A stretch of 64,000 nt of DNA from Liolophura sinensis (Eukaryota; Mollusca; Polyplacophora; Chitonida; Chitonidae), in the NCBI RefSeq assembly GCF_032854445.1, contig NC_088301.1:2976001-3040000 (forward strand), given 5' to 3'. This document shows positions 11,598 to 43,530 of the stretch, piece after piece. The number at the start of each line of letters is the position of its first letter. Positions within the stretch are counted from its first letter, which is position 1. The notes under the pieces were generated by a model that was given only the letters and a program-made list of their open reading frames with translations, did not search any database and was not told where the DNA came from. A program made the position numbers and the translations under genes.

Positions 11598-12785
11598 ACA
11601 ATACTTATGGCTTCTCCAGAATCAGTCATCACCAAACACTGGGAAAAGGTGATTGAAAATCATTATGCTCATAAAGCGCGCATTGTTATGTACGACGAAG
11701 TCCACTGCATCTCAGAATGGAATGATATTAAATTTTACTAGGCATTGAGCAAATCTTGCACAGCAATATAAACTGAATATCGGTTTCAAGGTGCAACATA
11801 TAGGACTATTAAATTGATTAAAATACTTTTCATGGTACAGTGCCCAGTGTTGCTTCCTGAATTAAAACTGTATGTACTTGTTTGATAAAAAAAAAGTACG
11901 ATATAAGTCCTTACACACACAAATTGTGACATTTTAGGGAGATAGGGTTCCGAGAGGATTACAGGAAAGTGGAAATCCTGCAAAGCATTACAGACTGCTC
12001 AGTCTTAGCCCTCAGTGTCACTTGCACACAACACATCTTGACAGATGAATCTAACATTTGTGGACTTTCTGACCCTAAAATATTATCATGCTTGCCAGAA
12101 AGTAGGCGTTAATCTTGATTGTTTTCCCATGGTTGTTTTTAAACAAATCTCTTCGTTTTTATTCGTAATTACTTTGAACTTGCCATACTTATTTATCTTG
12201 TATATTATCATTTTATATGGGATAAATCTGATAGAAGTAATTATGTTTTAAGACAAACATTTGTTGGAAAAGAAATCAGGGGTAATGTAACATCAACGAA
12301 AAGAAACAATGTTATCTTTTTGGTGATTCTGTAATCGCAGACCAAACATAACTCTGTGCTTTGTCAAAGAGTGTCAAAAGCATGAACGCCTGAAGTGGCT
12401 TATATCAGCTTTAAATAGAACAGACCAGTAGAAATGTGTCATGCCCATACAGATAATGTGTCCAAAGAAAGAATCATGTATAATTTGAAACAGACTGATG
12501 GTTCTATTCGAATTCTGTTTGCTACAGTGGCAGTTGGCATGGGAATAGACATCCCTGGTGTCAACACTTTAGATCCTTCATTTCGTCAGCTTTGGTAGCA
12601 GGTAGGACGTGTGGGTAGAGGTGGCCAACAGTCAGTGGCTATTTGCTATGTTTTTGCCAGAGACATTGCTAATCCATGCAATTTATGTCGAAAAGATGGT
12701 AAAAGGAGATGCAGCTGTCTTGATATGGTTTACTTCAGGAAATTAGTTGAAACGGGTGAATGGCTGTGTCTGTATTACCTATGAT
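11598..12785 (+). pseudogene. RecQ-like helicase relic (mobile-element type)
   Basis: Two stretches carry helicase motifs in broken frames. Around 11600-11725 the frame gives ASPESVITKHWEKVIENHYA followed by IVMYDEVHCISEW, matching the RecQ motif II (DExHC) and its context. Around 12430-12780 it gives CHAHTDNVSKERI, DGSIRILFATVAVGMGIDIP, then QVGRVGRGGQQSVAICYVFA, matching motifs V and VI (the usual Q..GR.GR). Motif I (Walker A) was not found, stop codons interrupt the frame, and the region between is AT-rich filler. RecQ-like proteins of this kind are repeated in invertebrate genomes. It lies convergent with the DUF6589-like relic next door. It is non-functional as read. Confidence 0.65.
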
Positions 12786-13059
12786 TCTTTCCTTTGATTG
12801 GGGATAAAATGAATGAGCTAAAATTTGCTCCCTGCAAATCCCTGCCTATTTGGATTACGTAGATCTGTGCGCATGTGCAATGTGCAATGTGCAAATGCTG
12901 CATCAAGTGCACGATAAAATGCTCATGTAAAATGTATGTCTTTAGCAGAGAATATCAGCTTCACGTACAACATCTCAACGTAAGCTATGTCATCAGTGTA
13001 GCTTCAATGATGTTTTCAAGGTGCTTAAGTATTCTTTGTTTGAGTTTTGCTACTGACTG

Positions 13060-14015
13060 GACCCCTTCATATGCAGAAAAGTCTTCCAATCCACAGAAAC
13101 CTCCCCCAAGCTTGCCATGAAAAAGGTCCTCCTTTTGAATACTTATAGTCATTCTTTTCAGATCCTTGGATCTATCAACTGCACAATGCTTTCTAGTGTA
13201 TGTGCTACTGTCAGAAATGCTTCCCGCAAATACTTTAACTTTGACTGTGTCTTTTCACTGTCCCTTCTGTAAACTGTCCTGCTGATGCCTTATTGCTTTC
13301 TTGGTAATCTCTATTGAAGTGCCTTAAAGATGTTGAGACCCCTCCCTCTTCTCATAATCACAGTTCTTTTCCAGATGAGCTGATGGACCAGCCTTTCAGA
13401 TGCTGGGCCTGTCACATTAGCAAGTAGACGATGTCCAAATACAAATATTTAGGGTGACTCCTTTCATGGAATTCGTACATGTCATACTTCCAGTGTCGAA
13501 TCATTCGCAGTCCATCATTCTCTCTTGCTACATCTTGTCTTGCCATAACAGCCAACCCTCTCTAATGCAACCGTCTAACGATCTCTTTCTGAGAGTCTAT
13601 GAATTTTTGGAATACTGGTCTCTTCTTTTCTTTTGTTTTGATTGAGCTTCACAGTGCTCCAAACAAAACCAGACACCTACTGGAATATCCTCTTGGTCAT
13701 GTCCATGGAATCAATGTGAAACCATTGCCTTTTGTCACAGGATTTATTTGAGGGGTAAACCATAATGTCCAGCTTTTCTGTTTCCACACCGGCATTACTA
13801 CAACATTTATAACCTCTACAGAGTTAGCTTTGTAGAGCAGCCTGTTTACTAAGTCTTGGGCAACTGTTCTCTGTTCTCTCATGTTGTCCTCCTCACTTTC
13901 AGGAAAATGACATGACAAGTCATGTAGACATTCCATACTCGTCAGATTCATGGTGAAAAAGGACAGTGTAGCCCTCTGTTGCAAACAGAAGCAATTCCTC
14001 AGCTTTGTCAAAACA
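13060..14015 (-). pseudogene. DUF6589-like protein relic
   Basis: On the minus strand broken frames give CLQQRATLSFFTMNLTSM near the start, NRLLYKANSVEVINVVV, then RENDGLRMIRHWKYDMYEF with HERSHPKY and ASERLVHQLIWKRTV, and finally VDRSKDLKRMTISIQKEDLF. The order DG.R..R.WK...F...H.KY and then HQLIW.RTV is what I recall of the DUF6589 family, which is expanded in molluscs and fungi. Several frameshifts and stops are present. A 104-codon piece at 13697-14011 is the longest intact part. Convergent orientation with the RecQ-like relic suggests one mobile unit. Confidence 0.5.
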
Positions 14016-14066
14016 CTGCCTCACATTTCTAGACACTGCTGTGTGGTTGTACACTTGCTTTAGACT

Positions 14067-14313
14067 GGTAAGCGCGCTAGCGAAGCGTAATGACCCAGGA
14101 ATCTCTCACCAAATGCGGTCGCTGTGAGTTCAAGTCTAGCTCATGCTGGCTTCCTCTCCGGCCGTACGTGGGAATGTCTGTCATCAACCTGCGGATGGTC
14201 GTGGGTTTCCCGCGGGCTCTGCCCGGTTTCTTCCCACCATAATGCTGGCCGCCGTCGTATAAGTGAAATATTCTTGAGTACAGCATAAAACACCAATCAA
14301 ATAAATAAATAAA
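14067..14313 (+). mobile_element. SINE copy, full length (good reference copy)
   Basis: The A-box-like GGTAAGCGCGCTAGCG, the B box GTGAGTTCAAGTCTAGCTC, GGATGGTCGTGGGTTTCC, CCACCATAATGCTGGCCGCC, AAATATTCTTGAGTACAGCA and a (TAAA)n tail are all present in order. It adjoins the DUF6589-like relic. Confidence 0.88.
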
Positions 14314-15291
14314 TTGCTTTAGATTGTATAGGTTACCCCCTGTGGCTTTCAAATTTAAAGAGTTCATCCAAAGTGTCCTACAGAAAAAGAGACTTTAATT
14401 TGTATATGTGCTATGTGTGTGGAGATATTCATCCATGATCAAGTACAATGGATTTTATGCCCAATATTCATTTATAGAATCTGTTTTAATCTGCCACAAA
14501 CATTGGTTCATTTTGTTTTTTTGAACAAGAATTGGCAAAATAAATTCAGGTAATGCATTTAGTGTGTATCTAGTTACTTTCCAGTGTTGTGCTCACAATG
14601 CAATCAATGTCTTGTTTTCTGTCTTTCTAATTTATTGCTCTTAGAAGTCGATGTCACTTGCGTGGTTAGTTTATGATAGACATTTTTCTGTTTTATTGGT
14701 TCTAAGTTTTCCTCCAACTGAGCTCACATCAATCACATCATAATATTTGCCTTGTTCAGCTTTGTGTATTTATGTCAGTGTTTTATCTACCGGTACTGAA
14801 ACCAAAAATCTGAATTATCCAAAGCTGATTTGTTGAGAATTCATATTAGACTATTTTGCTAAAATTAGTTCTGCTTAAAAGTTGCTGTGAAAAGGATGTT
14901 ATAGCACATATTTTTCAGAAAATAAATATATTTTGACTTATCTCTTTTAATTATTGTGTCTATATCATGACCTTGACCCCATACACATATTTGTTTGACT
15001 TGAGTGTGGATTTTCCGGAATTTGCGTCCAGTAGATTTATGTGTTTTGGCTAACCCGAATCAATAAACAAAAATTTATTACATACAAATTTTTGCTATTC
15101 TATGATATTCTCTTTATACGTATATATTACTTTGTAATTCTAATGACACAGTGTGTTTCATAATCAAGGTTTATAGCGTTTGTGAGGGATGGGGGTGGGC
15201 TCTCAATGTAAACAACTGCATCAACTTCTAGGTTGCTGTTTTTCTAGTTCATTCGCCCTCTAACATCTATTATTACTTATATATTAATTTA
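14314..15291. other. Intergenic, AT-rich, nothing identified
   Basis: No supported gene, repeat array or RNA gene was seen. Confidence 0.4.
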
Positions 15292-15535
15292 GTTGATTGG
15301 TGTTATGCGCCGTGCTCAAGAATATTTGACTTATACGACGGCCACTAGCATTGTGGTGGGATCTACATTGTAGGAAACCCATGACCATCCCCAGGTTGTT
15401 GACAGACTTTCCCACATATGGCCCGAGAGGAAGCCAGCATGAGCTGGACTTGAACTCACAGTGACCGCATTGCTGCGAGGCTCCTGAGTCAGTGCGCCGC
15501 GCTGGCGTGCTGACCCTCTCGGCCACGTGGGCCCC
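15292..15535 (-). mobile_element. SINE copy, full length (minus)
   Basis: The 3' block GATTGGTGTTATGCGCCGTG is at the left. The B box (TGAACTCACAGTGACCGCA) and A-box region (GCTGGCGTGCTGACCCTCTC) are at the right. Confidence 0.85.
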
Positions 15536-18005
15536 TCAGTCAGTATTACCCACTGTAATCCTGTGTCGTTCCTCTTGAAAGTATAGCCTCTCGATCCTGA
15601 TGACTAATTTAAATATAGTCTTCTGCTGACTATAAACAATAAATTAGGTTTCAGCTATTCTTTTTAGTAGCAAAAAGTTGTATGGTATTGTTTTAATATT
15701 AGGCTTAAGTTATTATTTATGCTAGACATTATGCTTTGCCTTGTGCTAAATAACTCACTGTTTAGTTTCGTGGTAACATGCACTTGAGATTTATTAGCTG
15801 GTTTTACTGTCAGTCATTTGTATTATTTCCAGTCCATTTCCACTTGCAAGCATTGTACAGAAATACTGTTATACATATCTGAATGTGTTTAAGATAATAA
15901 TAATATGTAAAACTACTCACTGGAGTAAGTCGTCTCCGCCATTCTTCAGTAGATAGTTCAAGCATGCCAAGACATGCCCAAATATGCCCTCCATTTATCC
16001 CTGCTTTTATGTCCCCATGCTCCCTCTCACAGCTAAGCCCTCAGGATCGCCGTTAGCATCAAGAGCAGCATACTGAGAGTTAGTCTCCAGGACGTCAATG
16101 GTACATGCAGTTTTGGTCTTATCTTCGTGAAAAACACGCAATGAAAACTATGTATACAAATGATAGGTTATGAAAAAGCAAAAGTGCTTGTTTCTTCTGA
16201 AGTAGAAACACTGCAGGATGCACGTTGTGAGTTAAGCTCTTCAAGGGACTCACAAGTGAGTCGAGCACATCCTCATCCCCCCCCCCCCCCCACCAAAATG
16301 TCCTCTAGTTGGGGGTAGTGATTTTCCCAACTTCGTTAAGGCTGACAGATTAGTAAGGAGAAAATCAAATGATAGATTTCATAACCTTCTTCATATACAA
16401 TGAGATAAAGTAAGAAAATGTTGGAATAAATAATCTAATAGAGTTGCAGCAATATGTTATCCAGGCAGGGGTGTCACTCATGTATAGCTGAGACATTGGC
16501 AAGGAATATATCATGAAGATAAAGGACTGGGATAAGACACCAGTCTAGCTTGTGATGCCAGCACATTTTAAAAATACACTGTGGAAAAATAATTACACAG
16601 CTGCATATCGTTTTACCATTTTCTACTCCTGACAGTACATCTTTCCATGAAATAACTCTTCTGTCAAAGCCTTCCTTGACCTTATCGATTCTTCTCTGTT
16701 GAGTTACTTTGACACCAACCAAGTTTTTTCAACCCCCTGAAAAGCTAAATGAAGAAGTATATATAATTCACATGAGTGGATAAAATCATAAATGCTGATA
16801 CTTTGAAACTTTCAAATAAAAGTCATCCGTAAGAAAACATTTTTAGTTAATGATTCATCAGTAATCAGCACATGGAAAAAATAGCTTTATTCAGGTCTGT
16901 ATCGATACGTGATTTGATCGAGTGACATCACGTGTCATTATTATGATTTTTTCTCCATTTAAATCATCAGAAACCACATTTTCTTGTCATTAAAATGCAT
17001 GGAATGTTCTCTCTCTTTACAATCGCTGAAACAGAAAAATGAAGATCATTAAAATTAATAAATACCTTACGTTTACACCCACATAACCATAACGATAGTG
17101 ACACGATCACTTGGAAAATACTGCACTTTGTGCTCTGTGTGTATCCCGTGGTGTTCAAAACAGTTCCAATAACTGGTACTAAAGAAATCGTTTTTATTCC
17201 TACTCTTTTAGATGTTGATTTGTGATTTTGCTTATTTGTCACAGCAGTAGTGGTAAGTCCTTGCGTGAGGCGAAACACCTTCTAGGCCTTTTCATGTGTG
17301 TCATTCCAGCTTAACATTAAAATACTGTCTACAGTGTGGTTAGTGGTGGACATTTTCACAGTCTTTCATTTCTTTGTCACACATACAGCAAGCATTTCCT
17401 TCCTGGCATTTTTGCTTACCCTGCCTAAATCAGAGTCATGGGCTGTTAATGTTAATGCCAATCAAAAACAGAGAAAAATACTAAATTTTTTATTCAACAA
17501 TTAATTTCAGTCCTGATTTAGACATCCTGCAAAAGCCGCTAACACATCGTCAAAGAAAAAATATTTATTTCAGTCTAAAACTTATCTCTCTGAAAAAAAA
17601 TGAATGAAGCTTTACCAATGTAAATAAACTTACCTTTCCATCATGTGATTTTGGGGTTTTCTTCTGGGGGCTTGACAAAGCGCTATGAAGCTGGCTTACC
17701 GCGAAGCGAATTTTTTCGTTGCGACTTTCTTTTACTCGGAGTTATTGCAATTTTCTTGGCTACGTAGGTTCTGTTCGGTTTTAACATCTATCGACTGAAA
17801 TGCTTGTCTACATTGCATCCATAGCATGGATTACCGCCTTGGAGGAACAAAGGCCTGTTCAGTTGTTTCGGCTGTACTGTGCCCACCTCATAAACCCACC
17901 CACCCTCCTCCCACGTAGTGAAAAGGGTAGTCTTTCTCGCACGCTTCCCTTTTACCTCAGATTTATTCCCACATCACGCACATACGTTCTCATCCATATC
18001 CAGAA
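15536..18005. other. Intergenic, nothing identified
   Basis: It includes a poly-C tract at about 16279-16292. The short open frames on both strands show no recognisable domain. Confidence 0.4.
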
Positions 18006-18007
18006 TA

Positions 18008-18110
18008 TTGTTTGAACGTGAGTCTGACAGCCAGCATGTTGAGATTGTTTATGTCATGTGGTTGGTTGACCTTTTCCGTCATGCCGACGTCAGCAAACGA
18101 GACTTGCACC
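18008..18110 (+). repeat. Block repeated inverted at 10.55-10.65 kb
   Basis: About 100 bp, containing GACCTTTTCCGTCATGCCGA and CGTCAGCAAACGAG, matches the reverse complement of 10555-10650 and keeps the same reading frame. Confidence 0.55.
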
Positions 18111-18470
18111 AGATGTACTGTTACAGTAGAAGCAGGCCCACTCTTAAGCCAGATGTACTGTTACAGTGGAAGTACTGTCACTTCAGATGTACTGTCACAC
18201 TACAAGTTATTTTTACGCCATGTGTACTGTCACAGTAGAAGTAGACCTACTTTTATTCCAGATGCATTGTCACTTCAAATGTACTGTCACGTTATAAGTA
18301 TTGTTACCCCAAATGTGGTGTCACAGTAGACATACTGTTACGCCAGATGCACTGTTACAATAAACGTAGTGTGAGGTCAACCGTATTGTTAAATTAGGCG
18401 TTCTATCACACTAGACGTTCGATCACACAAGGCGTACTGTTACAACAGGTGTAGCCTCACTTCAGATTGA
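18110..18470. repeat. Irregular repeat based on GTACTGTYACA
   Basis: Variants of CAGATGTACTGTTACAGTAG recur every 20-45 bp with differing spacing. It starts directly where the preceding block ends. Confidence 0.7.
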
Positions 18471-18479
18471 CCACTACGT

Positions 18480-20028
18480 CACATTTGACTTTCAGTTTCA
18501 CAAGTTTTATATGATAGACCATGCCACGAATCGTAGCTTGTATACTTTTTGATCGGTCTAAGGTGATTAAACGACTTGTGTTTCTTAACAAGTATATATA
18601 CAAATCAGCCACAGAACTATATGGATAATATCGGCGACGTTTGTAGAGGCTTCATTTCGGATCGTCCTTGGGCTTTTACCTAGGATGGCGGATACCTAGC
18701 GTGATTAACATCTTTGTAGAACAAGTATCATGTGCTGAGGAGTGAGATAGAGATAAAGTCCATCGAGGTAAACCATGAATGTATTATCAATACATAACGA
18801 TGTTTTCGTAGGACTATTCAGATTTGAATAAAATGTTTTTATTATTTATTTAGAAGCATAATTTTTGCAGGAAAATTGTTACCTTCTGTGTAGGAAAATT
18901 GATGTTATTCAAATTTGTGTTTTAAGTGATCTAACAAACGCTAAAATGACTACAGACAAATTTACAAATTTTAATTTATTACTGCCAATTCACAGAAACC
19001 AAAATTTACCAGAATGTGTTTGTGAGGCTGTTAACTTATCGGATCGCTATCCTTACTTTAGGACAAGTATACAAGAGAGAGCGTGGCAGTGCCCGGCTTT
19101 CATACTTCAGCATGGCATTAGCTTTTCACAGAGTAACTATGCACGTGGACAAAATGGCAAACTCTTTTAGATAGCATCTCAAGCTTTTTTCGTTCTTTTC
19201 TCAGGTATAGCCAAAGTAAAACTAGTTTGGCATTCATGTTGTTGTAAATTCCCCTTGGATAAATTTGTTGATGAAATGTTCTAGCAATGGTTACATTTTA
19301 TAAGTTGAGCTGTCATATGATGTCAGTTTTGATGATCATCACATGATGGAAATTAAGTTATTATTTCATGATCTGATGATAAAAAGGCATTCCGCCCAAA
19401 GTTTTTCTTCCAGGAATTGTCAGTCTAGTGGCAAATATCTAGTGAGCTACTGATATACCTGGATTTGTGTTTCATATAAAATTAGCAAGAAGCTATTTTT
19501 ATTGTATTTATAGACTGGTATATTGCCACTATACTCGGTCTACACAAACACACTGTGTACATTCACCTTGAACATCCACCTTTTTCTTTTTATTTTTTTT
19601 TTTAAATTCTTAAATCCACATGCAGTGGGGTTTGAATGCTCGAATCTTTATCAATAAACTGTCTAGCCATCACAGGAATCTCTTGTATAGGCAAGATAAG
19701 TGGAAAAAGAGCGCGATTTTACCGCAAGAGCTAATAAAGCCGTTGAGCTGAAATATATAGGATTATGCAAGATGTATATTCAGCCTAGGAGCTAGCGTAT
19801 AATCCCGGCCGTGTCTCTGTGAAAAGTGTGTGAACTCGCGAACTCCTGAATTCCACCAGTACAGCCGATTCGGGATTTTCAGGTTTAACAGCTTGCCATG
19901 GCGTTTGTCAGGTATGCATTGTACCTAGCCAAAAAGTGACGGTTTACTGCGGCTATCTCCCTCTACCACCATGACTACCAGCATAAAATTCTAAACATTT
20001 ATGACTAGAACGGGATTATTCCACTTTA
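18480..20028. other. Intergenic with an unassigned 101-codon frame
   Basis: The frame 18865-19170 (+) is open for 101 codons and contains CVCEAVNLSDRYPYF, but matches no family I recognise. It may be a mobile-element scrap. Nothing else is supported. Confidence 0.3.
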
Positions 20029-20180
20029 CTGCAGGCTGACAATAAACCACCGACTGTGTTCGTGTTGACGTGTACGCAGTCCAATGTTCGCGTGGGACAC
20101 CACTCTGCAGGCTGACAATAAACCACCGACAGTGTTCGTGTTGACGTGTACGCAGTCCAATGTTCGCGTGGGACACCACT
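20029..20180. repeat. 76-bp direct duplication, two copies
   Basis: The copies 20029-20104 and 20105-20180 both start CTGCAGGCTGACAATAAACC and differ at very few positions. Confidence 0.85.
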
Positions 20181-20234
20181 TGTCCTCCACCAGTTATATG
20201 GTGTGCATACCTATACGTCACATGTGGATAAGTT

Positions 20235-20325
20235 CTTTAGTAAGTTGCCAAAAAGGCGATGGTTTTAACCTCCACCTGTCGTATAACTGAAAAATTATAG
20301 TGTGTGGTGTTAAACAAGAATTTAA
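20235..20325 (+). mobile_element. Degenerate SINE tail
   Basis: CCACCTGTCGTATAACTGAA, then TGTGTGGTGTTAAACAAGAA, resembles the conserved 3' block of the SINE family but is strongly diverged. Confidence 0.35.
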
Positions 20326-21227
20326 AAAAAAAATGAATGCAGCGTAAAACGCCTGCCAAACAAATACCTTAATATATAGCGGTAACTCAGACATATGCTG
20401 TTACATATACATTATATGTTATTGTGTTCGAGTATTCTTCCGTACGTAAAGTAACCCTAGACGGAGTTTCCAAAAGACGAATTGTGCTGCCCTTGTACTG
20501 AGCTAAACCCAGAGCTTGCGTATGCTCTTACCTGTGTCTGATGGCTTCGAAATCTTCAGGAACCATTACAGACGCATTTAATACACTCATGTGACTTGGA
20601 ACATACAATGTCAGAAACAATGAGACAATGAGAAAAAACATGTAGTTCCTGGTGCCCTTTTGTCAATTTGATATATAAGTCACACCATTCTCTAAAATTA
20701 ATCCTTCATTTAAATGTTTTTATCTCTCAATCAGGGATACTGAACAGTGTACTACACTTGACAGAAAATGAATTGCAATTCTGTACAGAAGGTAGAGTAT
20801 TTAAAACAGCTGGGATCTCCCTCTGGAAATGTTATAACTATCGAAATTAAGGTATATCCAAAACTATGCCAACAAACAGCCAAGCTAAAACCTGAAGTTC
20901 GTGAAAGCCTGAGCAAATGGCAGCTGATGTTTTTCGGAATATATCTGAGTGGAACAAAGGACAAGTTTTGTTCCCATGAAGCCAACTTCAGTTCAAGTTA
21001 GTTACTGTAAGAATAATGTTATGTTAATGTATGTAGCAACACTCCTGTACGGCTATAGACCCAGCTCTGTCTGCATTGACGCCTTTTACATGTGAAGTTT
21101 TCAGGGATGTTTAACGTCTCTTTTCAAAGCATTTTCATTGAAAAGATCTTAAATAGGCAACTGAAGAGTGAAACATTGATCAGACGGGCTATGTGGCTTT
21201 TGTAGCCACACTATTGAAGAAGCCATC

Positions 21228-40039
<18,812 letters not shown>

Positions 40040-40559
40040 AGAAAATTCCCTATGATTACGATAATTACTTATTTTGAACCTATAGTTGAATTCTCAGTCT
40101 AATATTTGATAGCTTCGTTTCAAGAAACGTCTTGCTTAGGGTGTTAGGACGTGAAGAGATCAATTCTGTTTCATCGATTTTGTTACTTAAATTTTTAAAG
40201 TTTTATGTACACGATCAAAACCATAAGAAATATCTTCATTTTCACTTTTTTACCTTTTGTTTTTCTTTGTAACACGTACACAACCAATTTTGCAATATTA
40301 CAATAACTTTGTTTATCAGCATGTGCCAGCATAAAATTAGGTGTTTTGTTAACGAATATTAAAAACGAATGGAAAAGTTAGATAAATCCCACAAAAAACA
40401 ACATCTTGTAAAGTATGACGACATTAACTCCCTCGTGATTTCTGGAATACCAAAAGAGTACTATGTGATTAAAACTGAAACTGGTAGCCGGAGGTGTATT
40501 GAATTGGGTTCTAGTGATGGGTCTATTTTGTTCATTTTCCTGGGAGAGCAAGGGTTTCT

Positions 40560-40690
40560 CTCTGGCTCAGATGGTTAAATCACAGGCCCCCTGCATCCAT
40601 CAGGACGTTGACCAGTGAGAATATGTGTCCAGTTCCAGCTCTCGCTCTGCTGAGAGCTACTTTAGGTCAAGAGGTTTTTCTCCTTCTTCA
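40560..40690 (+). mobile_element. Possible tRNA-like SINE head in the ZP-B 3' region
   Basis: TGGCTCAGATGGTTAAATCA resembles an A box and GTCCAGTTCCAGCTCTCGCT a weak B box and body start. The copy is short. Confidence 0.3.
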
Positions 40691-40845
40691 CGAGTCCACA
40701 ATGTAACGAAGACACTCTTATATTTTATTTTTCTTGTGTTCTCATATTATCTAATCTGGGAATTATATTGCTTTTATTGTCTTTTATTTTGAACCAAAAC
40801 TTGTTTGCGTGGTTGTACGTGCATGTCGGAAGCTATATGGGCCTC

Positions 40846-40851
40846 AATAAA
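40846..40851 (+). terminator. Candidate polyadenylation signal of ZP-B
   Basis: AATAAA lies 807 bases after the ZP-B stop. It is the first convincing AATAAA noted downstream; use is inferred. Confidence 0.45.
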
Positions 40852-40859
40852 GCTATGTT

Positions 40860-42610
40860 TTAAACTATAGAAACAATGGATCCCGTTCTTTTCTTTAAAG
40901 TGCATGTATTTACTATGGTCGATTTTGCATTCCTCGGAAGAAAGCACTGAGGAAGTTTATATTTGTCCATTACACAAAAAGTAACAAAAAAGTTTAAAGA
41001 CAAAAGGTAAACTAATTTTATTGCCATAAAATCCTTTAACAGTGTGCACTGGCTGTAAAATAAATCCCAATCCAATGCGGTGAAAATTTGCTGAAATGAG
41101 CTATGAAAAGTTAGTATCATAAATTACACGTGTGGAACACAATACGTCCAACACAGACATTTGAATCCAGTAGTGTGATGGCAAGATTGCAGTTGTCAGG
41201 CCGTGTACATAAAGTGGCTATTACAAAAGCCTGACAAAGGCACAGAGCTGTGAGACTGCAAAAACTGTAGACAGCAGTAGTAAGGCAGAATAGTCACGTC
41301 GGAAACGTACATCACTCATGGAAAATGTAGGTGGTCAATATTATAAAATACCTACATAAAATATATAACGAATAGTGAAGCAATAAAAGTGCCATTGTAT
41401 TTATGTCAAGACAAGGTGTTACAGTCACATCACTGGGAGATAGAATCAGTACCCCAATTTACATTTTCGTTTTTGTCATGAATCGGAATCTTCTGGATGC
41501 CCGTCTGCCAAATTTGAACGGGCAGGTGCATGTTTGCCATCAAAATAAGGGAGATGGTTTAATGTTTGGGTCGGCATGAGTTTTAATGATGAAAGTGAAG
41601 ATCTGGGCGAGAGAACACAAGGGCTGCGAATTCCGTCGCTTTGGTGTTGCTATTAGTACCTCTCCCATCTGCTGACATAGACAGTTCCAGATTGTAACGG
41701 TCAACCTATGTCAAGACTTATTGCTGCCTTCTTACAAAGCTAAGCAAGGTATGCATCAAAGCTTATTGGTCACGGAATGTTTGGGACTAAGTTAAAGCAC
41801 AAACTGTTAATTGAAATTCGATTTGCAATTGAACGACTAGGGGGAGATAATCAACTTTGCAACAAGGAGACATTCATCTCACTAAATTAGGTCAATACCG
41901 AACTATGCAAAACACAATGCTTGCGTCCAGCAAATATTTTACAGCACACGTAGCCCACTGCAAAAATACAGCGTGTGTAGACTTAGGGTTCCGTTTAGCC
42001 GCAAAGACTTTCCCTATTAATGTATTTACACAAGGATTTATCCATAAATAAAAAATGTCAAGCCTAAAATAAATAATTATACCTTTACCGAAATGTATCT
42101 ACAAACTGCGTGTGATTTTGACTTTCTTTAGGCAAGTGGACCCATGCTTTTCATATAGGCCTACAAAGAGCAAGCAGAACAGCATCTTCGGCTTACCCAT
42201 GAAACATAACACAAAGGTCCACCCTGGAAATGCCGTGTTCCCCATAACCAGCGGGTATAGAATATACTGCCACCTGGATTTTATATGCTTAGGTGATGAA
42301 TTACAATTAAACAATCTATTCGAATTGTGCAACTAACCATTGGCTAAATAACTTAAAACATAAAATCAGCCATTCTAAAAAAAATTTCTATCACTGTTTC
42401 TTTCCTGTTGAGAAATGTACTTCTTTGGTTCCATTAACACTGACATTGCACTGGCCATTAACATCATAAAGCGACATAAAGGATAATCATAAGACGACAA
42501 AAAAAATGCGTCCACTATGGTAGAGTATAAATATTCAGCATTACTTGCCTACTCGGTCATATGTCATAACATTTCTAAACAAAACCAGCAGAATCCTCAT
42601 CTGTCTATAG
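40860..42610. other. Convergent intergenic region, first part
   Basis: No supported gene. The short open frames lack domains. Confidence 0.4.
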
Positions 42611-42611
42611 T

Positions 42612-43125
42612 AGACTGGTGACAGAGTCTTCACATACTCATGACAGAATCGGTTTTAATGTACAAACTGTAGACTCATGGCAGAGACTTCACATACTCAT
42701 GACATATTGGGTTTCTTCCTCTGTCGTACCCATGACAAATTGAGTTTCTTCCTCTGTCGAAGGTAGGGACATATCCTTGACAGATTGGGTTTCCTTCTTC
42801 GTCATACCCATGGCATATTGGGTTTCTTCCTCTGTCGATGGTAGAGTCGTACCCATGACAAATTGAGTTTCTTCCACTGTCGAAGATAGGGACACATCCT
42901 TGACAGATTGGGTTTCCTTCTTCGTCATACCCATGGCATATTGGGTTTCTTCCTCTGTCGATGGTAGAGACATACCCGTGACATATTGGGTTTCTTCCTC
43001 TGTCATACCCATGACATACTGGGTTTGTTTCTCTGTCGATGGTAGAGATATACCCATAACATACTGGGTTTCTTCGTTTACCCTTGACAGAATAGGCGTC
43101 TTCACCTCCCAGTGACAAAAAAGTC
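42612..43125. repeat. 33/45-bp minisatellite
   Basis: Units combine CATACCCATGACATATTGGG, TTTCTTCCTCTGTC and an optional GATGGTAGAGA. Because stops are rare in the unit, open frames of 138 and 152 codons run on the minus strand in two registers. Confidence 0.88.
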
Positions 43126-43189
43126 ATCTTCACAAGAAGGTAATATGCATTTCCCTTACCTATGACAGATTATACACCTTCATCTATCC

Positions 43190-43530
43190 ATGGAAGAATA
43201 TTACCCTAGGACAGAATACCTAAGAACTTGAAATCAGTGATACTACCTTGGTGAGCGCACAACATAAAAGGAATAGGCCAAGCGCTTAATGGACAGGAGT
43301 CAGCATAATTTGGTGGAGTGCAGTGCCTGGTGTCTTCGGCACAGTGCTCCAGTGAGGCAGCCTTATGACCATGTCAACACTGGGTCCGGTCTGCTACATC
43401 CAGCAAACAAGCTCACCTAATACCGTCCATTACCCACCAAATACCGAACGGAGCTCTCTTTAACCACTCTTGATACGGGATATTCTTATCGGAACATACT
43501 GACTGCTGACGGCTAATGTAGAGGGTTGTT
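43190..43530. mobile_element. Possible interspersed repeat of unknown family
   Basis: The segment containing CACAGTGCTCCAGTGAGGCA and CATTACCCACCAAATACCGA has higher GC than its surroundings and a non-coding, SINE-like feel. This is a weak assignment made from style, not from a second copy. Confidence 0.2.

Noticed and set aside
18865-19170. 101-codon plus-strand frame
   Set aside because: No domain, no splice or promoter context and no repeat of the peptide in the window; not called as a gene.
42675-43133. Open frames of 138 and 152 codons on the minus strand with repeats such as GNPICQGYVP
   Set aside because: Two registers are open at once over a 33/45-bp minisatellite; the periodic, stop-poor unit explains this without a gene.
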